From the NCBI GenBank assembly GCA_043805435.1, contig JAZDHY010000065.1:8751-72750 (forward strand): a DNA stretch of 64,000 nucleotides, given 5' to 3'. The DNA is from JAEXOD01 sp043805435. GTDB taxonomy: Bacteria > Bacteroidota > Ignavibacteria > Ignavibacteriales > Melioribacteraceae. Positions 6,931 through 16,253 of this stretch are shown piece by piece. The notes beneath the pieces were generated by a model. That model ran no database searches, was not told the DNA's origin, and saw only the letters and a list, made by a program, of their open reading frames with translations. Position 1 is the stretch's first letter, and each line of letters begins with the position of its first letter. Both the position numbers and the translations under genes were made by a program.

Positions 6931-9816
6931 ATGAAAAAAACCACTTTATTACGCAAAAAAGCCGAAGAATTAATTAATAAGAAATTTTTAAAAACTAATT
7001 CGCTGTCTTTTAAAATTGGAAAAGAGAAACTTATTGAAGAACTTACAATCCATCAAATTGAATTGGAGTTGCAGAATGAAGAGCTTATTTTGGCAAATGA
7101 AAATGCCCTAATAGCTTCCGAAAAATATACTAAATTGTATGATTATGCCCCAACGGGATATATTTCTCTTTCTAAAGTGGGTGAAATTATAGAATTAAAC
7201 TACCGTATGGCGCAAATATTGGGACAAAAACGTGAACAATTAATAAACAGTAGGTTTGGCTTTTTTATTACAATTGAAACAAGACCAAGTTTTAATCTTT
7301 TTCTTGAGAAATTATATAACAGCAAAATCAAAGAAAGCTGCGAGGTAATGCTTTCTATTAATAATAGTTCTTCAAGCCATGTTCTTTTAGAAGGTATTCT
7401 CTGCGAAAATGAAGAGCAATGCTTTTTGACTGTTACAGACATAACTGAATGGAAACAAATAGAAGAAGCGTTAATGGAAAGTGAAGCGCGCTTAAAAACC
7501 GAAGAGGCTGTAAAAAAATCAGCTAATAAATGGCAGAAGACATTTGATGGAATTAGAGATTCAGTAATGTTACTTGACTCAAGTGGAAAAATTTTAAATG
7601 CTAATAAAACTACACAAAGTATTTTTGGTAAAGAAGAAGAAATAGTTGGACGTTACTGTTACGAAATTGTTAACTTGACTGAATATTATAATGATAATTG
7701 TCCTTTAATTAAAATTAAACTGCATAAAAAAAGAGAAACTGTACTTTTATTTGTTGGCAATAAATGGTTTGAGTTTATATTTGATCCAATTCTTGACGAA
7801 AAAAATGAAATAAACAGTATTGTACATATCATTAGTGATGTCACTGAAAGGAAACAGGCTGAAGAATTATTACGGGAAAGTCGTGATAGGAATAGAGCCT
7901 TGCTAAAAGCTAATCCGGACATGATATTTTTAATTGATAAAAACGGTACGTTTTTGGATTATTCAGCCGAAAGTGATACACTTTTATACAGTCCGCCGGA
8001 ATTCTTTATCGGTAAAAATATCACTGATATATTACCTCCCAAAGTTGCAGAATTGCTGAACCATAATCTAAGAAAAGTACTTCAATCAGGTTTAACTCAG
8101 ATTTGTGAATATCAACTTGAATTAAACGACAAAACTAAACATTTTGAGACCAGACTTGTCTTGTGTGGAGAAACCGGAATTTTATCGATTGTACGCGATA
8201 TTACCGATCGAAAGCGTGTGGAGTTAGAACGTCAAATATTATCTGAAATTATATTTGGAATTACCACTACTTCAAATCTAGAAGAACTGTTAAAATTAAT
8301 ACATCAATCTCTTAAAAAGGTGGTTTATGCAGAAAATTTTTTCGTGGCACTTTATAATCATAAAACAGGATTTTTTAGTTTTCCTTATTTTGTTGATAAA
8401 TTCGATATATCTCCGGAACCATTAAAAATGGAGAAAAGTTGTACTTCTTATGTATTTAATAGTGGCAAAACATTAATTCTTTCACAAGAATTATTTGAGA
8501 AGCTTGTTAAACAAAACAAAGTTGAATTGGTTGGTTCACCTTCGCAGTCTTGGGTAGGTATACCGCTGCAAACAGCCGCCGGGATAATCGGTGTATTAGT
8601 TATTCAGCATTATGAAATGAAGAATGTATATAGAGATAACGATGTAAAATTTCTTGAATCTATTGCAAATCAGATAGCTGGTATTATCGAACTTAAATTG
8701 GCCGAGAAGGCATTGTATGAAAGTGAAATAAACTTTAAAGGTCTTTTTAATAGTGTACTTGAAGCTATTTACATTCAGGATGAAAACGGGGTTTTTATTG
8801 ATGTAAATGAAGGTGCTGTTAAAATGTATGGTTATGAACGAGAATATTTTATAGGAAAGGATCCAAGTTTTATTAGTGCTCCAAATAAGAATGATTTGGC
8901 AAAGGTCACTCAGGCTGTTAAAAAAGCTTTTAATGGTGAAAACCAAAAATTTGAGTATTGGGGGTTAAAAAAGAACGGGGAAATATTCCCTAAAGAAGTC
9001 AGTTTGTATAAGGGCAAATATTTCGGTAAGGATGTTATAATTGCGGTTGCACAGGATATAACCGAACGCAAACAAGCAGAATTAATTATTCGGGATCAAA
9101 ACCTACAATTGAAGGAGCTAAACGCTGCTAAAGATAAATTTTTCTCAATTATTGCTCATGATTTAAGGAGTCCATTTCAAGGTTTTTTAGGTATAACACA
9201 ATTATTGGCTGAAAATATTAGTTCTTTCACTCAAGAAGAACTATCCTCTATAAATAGCGATATGTACAGAAGTGCAAGTAATCTTTATAAGCTTTTACAG
9301 AATTTATTGGAATGGTCTAGAATGCAAAGAGGGCTTGTTGATTTTACACTTAATGAATTGAATATTTATGAAATAGTTACACAAAATGTTGCCAATATTG
9401 AACAAAGTGCAATGTTGAAAAAAATTGAAATAATAATTGAAGTTGCTGAAAATCAAAAAGTTTACGCAGATGAAAATATGATTAATTCCGTTATAAGAAA
9501 TTTACTTTCTAATGCCGTAAAATTTTCAAATAAATACGGGAAAATTATTATTAGAGTAAAAGAACTTAAAGATCAATTTGTGGAAATTTCAGTTCAAGAT
9601 TACGGAATTGGAATGTCGAAGGATGTGCAAAAAAAACTATTTAAAATTGATGAAAAAGTTAACAGAATTGGTACCTACGGAGAATCTAGTACGGGATTAG
9701 GTCTGTTATTATGCAAAGAGTTTGTAGATAAACACGGTGGAAAAATTTGGACAGAAAGCGAAGAAGAAATTGGAAGTACTTTTTATTTTACAATTAAATC
9801 TCAAACAAATCATTGA
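6931..9816 (+). CDS. Soluble multi-PAS/GAF sensor histidine kinase
   Basis: This 961-residue kinase has no transmembrane segment, so it senses internal or diffusible signals. Domains in order: an N-terminal coil (IHQIELELQNEEL); PAS 1 (~62-175, ending TVTDITEWKQ); PAS 2 (~200-310, ending ISDVTERKQ); PAS 3 (~325-430, ending VRDITDRKR); GAF (~440-585); PAS 4 (~600-715, ending AQDITERKQ); HisKA with phospho-accepting His in SIIAHDLRSPFQG (~740-805); and HATPase (~850-958) with NLLSNAVKFS, DYGIGM and STGLGLLLCKEF. No receiver domain is fused and no response regulator is adjacent, so it is an orphan kinase in this window. The signal cannot be read from the sequence. Confidence 0.93.
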   Translation: MKKTTLLRKKAEELINKKFLKTNSLSFKIGKEKLIEELTIHQIELELQNEELILANENALIASEKYTKLYDYAPTGYISLSKVGEIIELNYRMAQILGQKREQLINSRFGFFITIETRPSFNLFLEKLYNSKIKESCEVMLSINNSSSSHVLLEGILCENEEQCFLTVTDITEWKQIEEALMESEARLKTEEAVKKSANKWQKTFDGIRDSVMLLDSSGKILNANKTTQSIFGKEEEIVGRYCYEIVNLTEYYNDNCPLIKIKLHKKRETVLLFVGNKWFEFIFDPILDEKNEINSIVHIISDVTERKQAEELLRESRDRNRALLKANPDMIFLIDKNGTFLDYSAESDTLLYSPPEFFIGKNITDILPPKVAELLNHNLRKVLQSGLTQICEYQLELNDKTKHFETRLVLCGETGILSIVRDITDRKRVELERQILSEIIFGITTTSNLEELLKLIHQSLKKVVYAENFFVALYNHKTGFFSFPYFVDKFDISPEPLKMEKSCTSYVFNSGKTLILSQELFEKLVKQNKVELVGSPSQSWVGIPLQTAAGIIGVLVIQHYEMKNVYRDNDVKFLESIANQIAGIIELKLAEKALYESEINFKGLFNSVLEAIYIQDENGVFIDVNEGAVKMYGYEREYFIGKDPSFISAPNKNDLAKVTQAVKKAFNGENQKFEYWGLKKNGEIFPKEVSLYKGKYFGKDVIIAVAQDITERKQAELIIRDQNLQLKELNAAKDKFFSIIAHDLRSPFQGFLGITQLLAENISSFTQEELSSINSDMYRSASNLYKLLQNLLEWSRMQRGLVDFTLNELNIYEIVTQNVANIEQSAMLKKIEIIIEVAENQKVYADENMINSVIRNLLSNAVKFSNKYGKIIIRVKELKDQFVEISVQDYGIGMSKDVQKKLFKIDEKVNRIGTYGESSTGLGLLLCKEFVDKHGGKIWTESEEEIGSTFYFTIKSQTNH

Positions 9817-10059
9817 GATACTAACTTGAAATGAAAAATTAAAATCAAAGCCGTAGTTTACAGTAAATTTAGTAAATTAATTCCTTTTTATAAACAAAAT
9901 ATTTTAATTTGCTAAAAACACTTTCAACAATAGACATGCAAATAATTTTGAAAGTATAGTATTTATGTATTAATATTTCATATTTAATTCTATAAAAAAT
10001 AATTTCAATATATTAAATATTAGTTGGTTATATTTACTGATATTAAATTGTAATTTTAT

Positions 10060-10905
10060 ATGAATATAATTGACCAAGAATACAATATTGCATTAACTGA
10101 CGCAAAAGAACATTACGAAAATTTTCCCGTAATTTCGCTTTTTGTACCAAAATATCTACAAAAACATGTTGCGGTAATTTATAAATTTGCCCGTACTGCC
10201 GATGATTTTGCCGATGAGGAAACTTATAGTGCATATAATAGAGTTGAATTGTTAAATAATTACCAATCGGATTTTGAAAATGCACTAAAAGGAAATTATA
10301 AAAATAACTTTTTAATGGCTTTAATTAACACAATTAATGAGTATAATTTGAGTCCTTTTTTGTTTACGGATTTATTAAAAGCATTTAAACAAGATTTAGT
10401 TGTTAATAGATATGACACTTTTAAGGAAATTGAAAATTATTGTAAATTGTCCGCTAATCCGGTTGGAAGATTAATATTAGAACTATACAATATAAGAAGC
10501 GAAGAAGCATTTTTATATTCCGATAATATTTGCACCGCATTACAATTAACAAATTTTTATCAGGATTTTTTAATTGATATTAAACGAAACAGATTATATT
10601 TACCAATAAATGAAATAAAAGAATATAAATTTACCGTAGATGAGTTGTTGAATTGCAATTATAATGCAAAATTTGTTGCACTAATGCAGTTTCAGGTGGA
10701 TAGAACAAAAAAAATATTTGATATTGGGAAAAAATTGATTAAATTACTAAACGGTAGATTAAAATATCAGATATTGTTGACCGTTTTAGGTGGTGAAAAG
10801 ATATTAAATAAAATAGAAGCAGATAACTACAATGTTATTTTAAATAGACCAAAGTTAAATAAATTTGATATACTTAAATTAATTACAAAAAGTGTGATAA
10901 AATGA
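10060..10905 (+). CDS. hpnC: Squalene/phytoene synthase family protein HpnC (hydroxysqualene synthase)
   Basis: This 281-residue all-helical prenyl-condensing enzyme is the first gene of hpnCDE. In the known three-step route, HpnC converts presqualene diphosphate to hydroxysqualene. The two aspartate-rich motifs are present: ARTADDFADEE (~residues 45-55) and NFYQDFLIDIKRNRLYLP (~167-184). The ADDxADE form fits HpnC better than HpnD. The stop overlaps the hpnD start as ATGA (10902-10905), which indicates translational coupling. The start ATG at 10060 lacks a clear ribosome binding site. Family assignment is firm; the C versus D split rests on motifs and gene order. Confidence 0.88.
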   Translation: MNIIDQEYNIALTDAKEHYENFPVISLFVPKYLQKHVAVIYKFARTADDFADEETYSAYNRVELLNNYQSDFENALKGNYKNNFLMALINTINEYNLSPFLFTDLLKAFKQDLVVNRYDTFKEIENYCKLSANPVGRLILELYNIRSEEAFLYSDNICTALQLTNFYQDFLIDIKRNRLYLPINEIKEYKFTVDELLNCNYNAKFVALMQFQVDRTKKIFDIGKKLIKLLNGRLKYQILLTVLGGEKILNKIEADNYNVILNRPKLNKFDILKLITKSVIK

Positions 10906-11747
10906 GCGAAATAGAGAACGCCCAAATAGTAAAAGAGGGGAAAAGTAGTTTTTATTATGCATTTAATCTATTGCCTAAACAAAAACGCGACGCCATGAAT
11001 ACTGTTTACGCTTTTTGCAGAGAAACTGACGATATTATTGATGAGGGTAATGAACCGGACGAAATAAAATACGAAAAGCTTAGAAAATGGCGTACTGAAT
11101 TTGAAAAATCATTTACGGGACATTCTAATTATATTTTATTAAATAAAGTTGCCACAATAATAAAACAATTTAATATACCTGTTGAACCATTTTTTGAGTT
11201 GATAGTTGGAATGGAAATGGATTTACAGAAAAAAAGGTATTTAAGTTTTGAAGATTTAACAGAATATTGTTATCGAGTTGCTTCAACGGTTGGTTTAATG
11301 TGTATTGAAATATTTGGTTATAAACATAAATCGACAAAAGATTTTGCAATAAATCTTGGCCTTGCACTACAGCTTACAAATATATTACGTGATGTTAAAG
11401 TTGATGCAGAAAGGGGCAGAATTTATTTACCTCAGCAAGATCTTAACGAATTTAATTATTCGGAAAATGATTTATTTAATAGTGTTTATAATACTAATTT
11501 TGTTAATTTGATGCAAAAAAACTCGGTGCGTGCTCATTCATATTTTGATAAAGCCGATGATTCCTTAAACAAAGATGATAAACTTTCTATGTTTCCTGCT
11601 CGTGCGATGCAGCATATATATTATGCTTTATTAAAAAAGATTGAAAAAAATAATTACAATATATTTGAAAAGAAAATTTCCGTTTCTAACTTTGAAAAAG
11701 TTTATTTGGCAGTTGGCGTTTGGGCAAAATATAGTTTAGTATATTAA
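10902..11747 (+). CDS. hpnD: Presqualene diphosphate synthase HpnD
   Basis: This is a 281-residue squalene/phytoene synthase family enzyme. HpnD condenses two farnesyl diphosphates to presqualene diphosphate. Visible motifs are SSFYYAFNLLPKQKRDAM near the N-terminus, the first Asp-rich motif FCRETDDIIDEG, and the second LTNILRDVKVDAERGRIYLP. The gene overlaps hpnC by four bases and hpnE starts one base after its stop, so the three are one operon. It is paralogous to hpnC, which has diverged in the first Asp motif (ADDFADE versus TDDIIDE). Confidence 0.9.
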   Translation: MSEIENAQIVKEGKSSFYYAFNLLPKQKRDAMNTVYAFCRETDDIIDEGNEPDEIKYEKLRKWRTEFEKSFTGHSNYILLNKVATIIKQFNIPVEPFFELIVGMEMDLQKKRYLSFEDLTEYCYRVASTVGLMCIEIFGYKHKSTKDFAINLGLALQLTNILRDVKVDAERGRIYLPQQDLNEFNYSENDLFNSVYNTNFVNLMQKNSVRAHSYFDKADDSLNKDDKLSMFPARAMQHIYYALLKKIEKNNYNIFEKKISVSNFEKVYLAVGVWAKYSLVY

Positions 11748-11748
11748 T

Positions 11749-13026
11749 ATGCACTGTTTGATAGTAGGCGGAGGTCTCTCCGGTTTGTCTGCTGCTGTAT
11801 ATTTAGCAAAGGAAGGGGTAAAATCTACTATTATTGAAGCATCTCCTAAGTTAGGCGGTAAAGCTTATTCCTTTTATTCAAAAAAAATTAACTTAAATAT
11901 TGATAATGGTCAGCATTTGATGCTGGGCTGTTATAACAATACTTTAGATTTTATTGATACCATTTCGGCAAATGACAAAATTGAAATAATAAAAAAAGTT
12001 GATATTCCATTTATTTCATCAACAGGCAGAACCTTTTTACTCAAATCTTCATCTAACATTTATCCATTAAATTTGATGAGTGCTTTTTATAACTTTGAAC
12101 TTTTATCCATAAAGGATAAGGTAAATTTTGGATTTTTGTTTTTTGACATTATGATAGGTAAAAATTTGTCCGGCTTAAGTATTAATGAATGGCTTATTAA
12201 AACTAAACAAACTCAAAATTCTATACTTGTTTTATGGGAACCGCTTGTTGTTAGCATTTTTAATTGCAATCTGGAATCTGCTTCTGCTGAAATGTTTAAG
12301 GATGTATTAAAAGAAATGTTTTTTTCTAAAAACGGGTTCAATTTTATTATTCCAAAAGTGCCTTTATCCGATTTATTTTCGGTAAACGCCGAAAAATATT
12401 TGAAAAATAAAGGAAATAAAATAATTCTTTCGGAAAGAGTAGAAAATATTGTATTAAACGAAAAGAAGCTTGAAAAAATTGTTACAAACAAATCAATATA
12501 TACAAATTTTGACAAAGTAATATTTGCAGTTCCAACATATAGTTTACAACCAATTATTAAGCAATATAAAGATGTATCGGAATTAGATAATTTTGAATAT
12601 TCTCCAATTATATCAACATTTATAAAAATAAAAGAAAATATATTAGAAAAAAAATACTATGCTTTAACAAATTCTCCTATTCATTGGGTATTTAACAAAA
12701 ACAATTACATTAGTTTGGTTACAAGTAACGCAAAAGATTTGATTGATTTAAAAGATGATGTTATTTTTAACATTTTTAAAAACGAACTGAAAAAATACTT
12801 CCCGTTTATTGAAGATAACGACTTTTTAGATTATCAGATAATTAAAGAAAAAAGAGCAACTTTCATTTTAAATGAAAAACTTGAAACGATTAGAGCCAAA
12901 TTTACGTTAGAAAATAACAACGTGTATTTTGCAGGTGATTGGACTAACACCGGTTTACCGTCAACTATTGAAAGTGCGATAAAAAGCGGTAAAACAACTG
13001 CAAAAACAATTATTAATTCTTTATAA
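11749..13026 (+). CDS. hpnE: Hydroxysqualene dehydroxylase HpnE (FAD-dependent)
   Basis: This 425-residue flavoprotein of the phytoene-desaturase/amine-oxidase family reduces hydroxysqualene to squalene, the last step of the HpnCDE route. It has the FAD-binding Rossmann motif LIVGGGLSGLSAAVYLA at the very N-terminus, the ribose-binding glutamate in TIIEASPKLGGKA and the C-terminal FAD motif VYFAGDWTNTGLPSTIESAI. The ATG follows the hpnD stop by one base. No squalene-hopene cyclase, hpnH or oxidosqualene gene is in the window, so the fate of the squalene (hopanoid, sterol-like lipid or free squalene) cannot be told here. Confidence 0.9.
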   Translation: MHCLIVGGGLSGLSAAVYLAKEGVKSTIIEASPKLGGKAYSFYSKKINLNIDNGQHLMLGCYNNTLDFIDTISANDKIEIIKKVDIPFISSTGRTFLLKSSSNIYPLNLMSAFYNFELLSIKDKVNFGFLFFDIMIGKNLSGLSINEWLIKTKQTQNSILVLWEPLVVSIFNCNLESASAEMFKDVLKEMFFSKNGFNFIIPKVPLSDLFSVNAEKYLKNKGNKIILSERVENIVLNEKKLEKIVTNKSIYTNFDKVIFAVPTYSLQPIIKQYKDVSELDNFEYSPIISTFIKIKENILEKKYYALTNSPIHWVFNKNNYISLVTSNAKDLIDLKDDVIFNIFKNELKKYFPFIEDNDFLDYQIIKEKRATFILNEKLETIRAKFTLENNNVYFAGDWTNTGLPSTIESAIKSGKTTAKTIINSL

Positions 13027-13081
13027 TGTTAAATATTTAACTATTAAGTAATAAATTGAAGACTAACAGGAGAAATGCAGT

Positions 13082-14386
13082 ATGAGTAATCTAAAAGAAA
13101 AACTTCATGACAAAATTCTTGGTTGGCGTCCAAGAACTCATAGACTTGCAACGGAATTTGCAAATGTAATTGTTGACCAAGTTACGATGGAGCAAATAAT
13201 TGGTGGTATGAGAGCCGTAAAATGTTTAGTGACAGACATATCATATCTTGATCCAAATGAAGGGATTCGTTTTAGAGGCTACACTATAAAAGAAACCTTA
13301 GAAAAATTACCCAAACCTCCCGGCAAAGAAATCCCTTATGTTGAAGGATTATTCTATTTGTTATTGACGGGCGATATACCTACTGATGATGAAATTAAAG
13401 AAGTACTTGATGAATTTTCAAAACGTCATGCTGTTCCGGATTACGTCTTTACCTTATTACGTGCTTTTCCAAAAGAAACTCATCCAATGACTTTATTTTC
13501 TGCCGCTGTTTTGGCTCTTCAATCCGATTCTATATTCGTAAAAAAATATCATGAAGGAGTCAGCAAGCTTGAATATTGGGATTCGACGTATGAAGATTCT
13601 TTGAACCTTTTAGCAAAACTTTCTTCAATAGCCGCTTTTATTTATAAATTAAAATATAAAGATGGTACAATCATTGAATCTGATGAATCCCTTGATTTTG
13701 GAAGTAATTTTGCCAAAATGATGGGCTTTGCTGAACCATATGATGAAATTGCAAGACTGTTTTTTATCTTGCATAGCGACCACGAAAATGGGAATGTAAG
13801 TGCACATGCAGGACATTTAGTTGCAAGTAGTCTATCAGATCCTTATTTGAGTATTTCTGCCATGCTAAACGGTTTAGCAGGTCCATTACACGGATTGGCA
13901 AATCAAGAAGTATTAGTTTGGATACAAGACGTTGTTAATAAAATGGGCGGCAAAATACCTAACGAAGAAGAGATGAAAAAATTTGTTAACGATACACTTG
14001 ATGCCGGTCATGTAATACCCGGTTATGGTCATGCTGTTTTACGAAAAACTGATCCAAGGTATGAAGCCCAAAGAGAATATTGTCTAAAATATTTACCGGA
14101 ATACGATTTGTTTAATTTTGTAAATACTTTATATAAGGTTGTGCCCGATATTTTAACAGCTAAGGGAAAAGCAAAAAATCCTTGGCCAAATGTTGATGCG
14201 CATTCCGGTATTATTCAATGGTATTACGGATTAACAGAGTATGATTTTTATACAGTATTGTTTGGAGTGGGAAGGACTTTTGGAGTATTGGCTAATATTA
14301 TTTGGGATAGAGCACTACTATATCCTCTTGAACGTCCAAAATCGCTTACAACAGATATGCTTGAACATATAGCAGGAATTAAATAA
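13082..14386 (+). CDS. gltA: Citrate synthase, eukaryotic-type
   Basis: This 434-residue citrate synthase makes citrate from oxaloacetate and acetyl-CoA in the TCA cycle. The three catalytic residues are seen in HSDHENGNVSAHAGH (His), PGYGHAVLRKTDPRY (His) and PNVDAHSG (Asp). The sequence style (ILGWRPRTHRLA is phylum-specific, but MRAVKCLVTDISYLDPNEGIRFRG and AGPLHGLANQEVLVW are mitochondrial-like) and the length match the eukaryotic/mitochondrial type rather than the hexameric NADH-inhibited bacterial type. A good AGGAG site lies upstream of the ATG. It is followed by a bidirectional terminator facing the convergent foldase gene. Confidence 0.96.
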   Translation: MSNLKEKLHDKILGWRPRTHRLATEFANVIVDQVTMEQIIGGMRAVKCLVTDISYLDPNEGIRFRGYTIKETLEKLPKPPGKEIPYVEGLFYLLLTGDIPTDDEIKEVLDEFSKRHAVPDYVFTLLRAFPKETHPMTLFSAAVLALQSDSIFVKKYHEGVSKLEYWDSTYEDSLNLLAKLSSIAAFIYKLKYKDGTIIESDESLDFGSNFAKMMGFAEPYDEIARLFFILHSDHENGNVSAHAGHLVASSLSDPYLSISAMLNGLAGPLHGLANQEVLVWIQDVVNKMGGKIPNEEEMKKFVNDTLDAGHVIPGYGHAVLRKTDPRYEAQREYCLKYLPEYDLFNFVNTLYKVVPDILTAKGKAKNPWPNVDAHSGIIQWYYGLTEYDFYTVLFGVGRTFGVLANIIWDRALLYPLERPKSLTTDMLEHIAGIK

Positions 14387-14391
14387 AATTT

Positions 14392-14406
14392 GGGGGGGTG
14401 ACCCCC
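14392..14406. terminator. Short G/C hairpin between convergent genes
   Basis: GGGGG(G)TGACCCCC forms a small GC-only stem flanked by A/T runs (AAATTT before, TTTAA after). It lies between the citrate synthase stop and the stop of the minus-strand foldase gene, so it can end transcription from both sides. Confidence 0.6.
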
Positions 14407-14425
14407 TTTAATTATTTTATTCGAT

Positions 14426-16246
14426 TTACAAACTTTCTTTGTTAAGTTTTTTGTATATGTTAAACCAATTATAAATTGGATTAGTATAAGGCATTGCAGC
14501 TATTTTACCACCAAAACCCATAAAACGATGTGTAAACATATTAACGTTTGAAACTTTAGTATTTTTTAAAACTTCATTATTAATTGATACACCATATTTT
14601 TTTGCCAATAGTGACGTTTTTTCGTCCAATAAGTTATAAGTTTTTTTCGATTTTATTTGATCGGATATAATATCTTTAATTTCTGAAAATGCCTTATTTG
14701 TTTTATCTTCTTTTTTGTCAATAAGTTTTATTATAGAATAACCCTCAGTTGTTTTAATTGGTCCAAATATTTCATTTATTTTTAATGAAGAAGCAATTTT
14801 TCCTATTTCACCATACATATTAACCGGAAAAAAACCAAACTCACCGTTTTTACTTTTTGTCCATTCACGTAATGTGTATTGTTTGGCTAATTCTTTAAAG
14901 TCCGCCCCTTTGTCTAATTGATCCATTAAAAACTCAATCATATCAAGTTTATCTGTTAAGATTTCTAAAATATTTACTTCGGTAACTGATTTTGTATTAT
15001 TATACTGAGTGTTATAATAATCAATGGTTTCATTTTCGGTAACGCTAATATCTTTTATTTGAATATTTTGAATTATTTGAGCTAAAATATTTTCTTTCCA
15101 TAATCTTAAATCTTCAATAACCGCAGGGGAGTTGTTAAGTTTTTGCCTATATCCTTCTTTTGTTATTAAATCTTGTTCAACAAAATATTTTGTAAATGCT
15201 ACTAATTTATTCGTTAATATTTCATCACTAATGTTTTTAATTGTAAAATCTTCAAACATAATAAAATATAAAAATTCTTTTAATAAAATATTGTCGAATT
15301 TATAAATAATGTACGGACTATTTAGTTCTTCCTGCAAAAAAGAAAAAATTAAAAAATTTACATCACTTTCTTCAAAAAGGATAGTCGAGTTTTTTAAAGT
15401 AGAATCGGATTGTTGTTTATATAAAACTCTCTTTAACATCAAGTCAGACAATTTTTTAAATAATCCTTCGTTTATTGTAAAACGGATTTCGCCTAGTAAG
15501 TTTTTTAAATAGATTGTACCAAATTTTTTGGATCTTCTTTCGGTGATACGTTCTTTTATTGCCAAAATATACTTTTCTTTTTCTTTATCGTTATTTATTT
15601 TATATTTTTCCTTTAATTTTAATACAAACCAGCCTGTCTGCGTTTTTACAGGAGGGAATAAATCTCCGTTTTGTGAACTTAAAATTTTATTCTCCAACTC
15701 CTCATTATCCAATGAACCTAAGGTTATGGTTTGAGTTGAATCAATTTCATAATTAAAGGAGTTTAAGTCTAATTTATTAAAACCTTTTTTATTAACCATA
15801 TTATAGTATAAAAATGCAGAGGCAGAATCAGTAAATATATAAATATCGGTTTTGCAATACGTATTGTAATTAGAACGTATAAATTGATGGTCTTTTTCCG
15901 TAAGTTTGATTTTTGGTAAAATCTCTTTATTAAATAAAGCATCTCTAACAAATATTTTTTCAATAGGAGTGAATAATTGCTTAAATTCGGCTGTAGTATC
16001 TATACCCGATAATTCTGCTTCTTTTGCCCATAATTTTTCTGCAATAAATGTATTTAGCACTTTTAGCTTTACAGAATCAATATTATAATAATCATCAAGA
16101 ACATGAGGCATGGTTTCGTAGCGCAATTTGAACTCTATTGGCGAAACAAATTCACCACCAATTGTTGCAATTGAACTTTCTAATTGCTGAGAAAAAATAC
16201 TTGTATAAATTATTAAGCAGATGTAAAAGAATAGAATGTTTTTCAT
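14426..16246 (-). CDS. Secreted parvulin-type peptidyl-prolyl isomerase (SurA/PpiC-like)
   Basis: This is a 606-residue exported foldase with a signal peptide at residues 1-19 (ending SIFSQQ). An N-terminal SurA-like helical part leads to a degenerate parvulin-like segment (about 145-215, with QTGWFVLKLKEKY). A clearer rotamase domain lies at about 410-510: VTEVNILEIL, ADFKELAKQYTL, KNGEFGFFPVNMYGEI and GPIKTTEGYSIIKLIDK. It begins 7 bases after the stop of the T9SS glycosidase gene upstream on the same strand, so both are likely on one transcript. That suggests help in folding of exported or outer membrane proteins. It is the last gene of the minus-strand arm before the terminator. Confidence 0.85.
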   Translation of the reverse strand: MKNILFFYICLIIYTSIFSQQLESSIATIGGEFVSPIEFKLRYETMPHVLDDYYNIDSVKLKVLNTFIAEKLWAKEAELSGIDTTAEFKQLFTPIEKIFVRDALFNKEILPKIKLTEKDHQFIRSNYNTYCKTDIYIFTDSASAFLYYNMVNKKGFNKLDLNSFNYEIDSTQTITLGSLDNEELENKILSSQNGDLFPPVKTQTGWFVLKLKEKYKINNDKEKEKYILAIKERITERRSKKFGTIYLKNLLGEIRFTINEGLFKKLSDLMLKRVLYKQQSDSTLKNSTILFEESDVNFLIFSFLQEELNSPYIIYKFDNILLKEFLYFIMFEDFTIKNISDEILTNKLVAFTKYFVEQDLITKEGYRQKLNNSPAVIEDLRLWKENILAQIIQNIQIKDISVTENETIDYYNTQYNNTKSVTEVNILEILTDKLDMIEFLMDQLDKGADFKELAKQYTLREWTKSKNGEFGFFPVNMYGEIGKIASSLKINEIFGPIKTTEGYSIIKLIDKKEDKTNKAFSEIKDIISDQIKSKKTYNLLDEKTSLLAKKYGVSINNEVLKNTKVSNVNMFTHRFMGFGGKIAAMPYTNPIYNWFNIYKKLNKESL

Positions 16247-16253
16247 GGTATTA

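Noticed and set aside
10060..11747. Phytoene synthase pair of a carotenoid cluster
   Set aside because: Two squalene/phytoene synthase genes followed by an hpnE-type flavoprotein match hpnCDE in order and motifs. No crtI-type desaturase run or cyclase is present.
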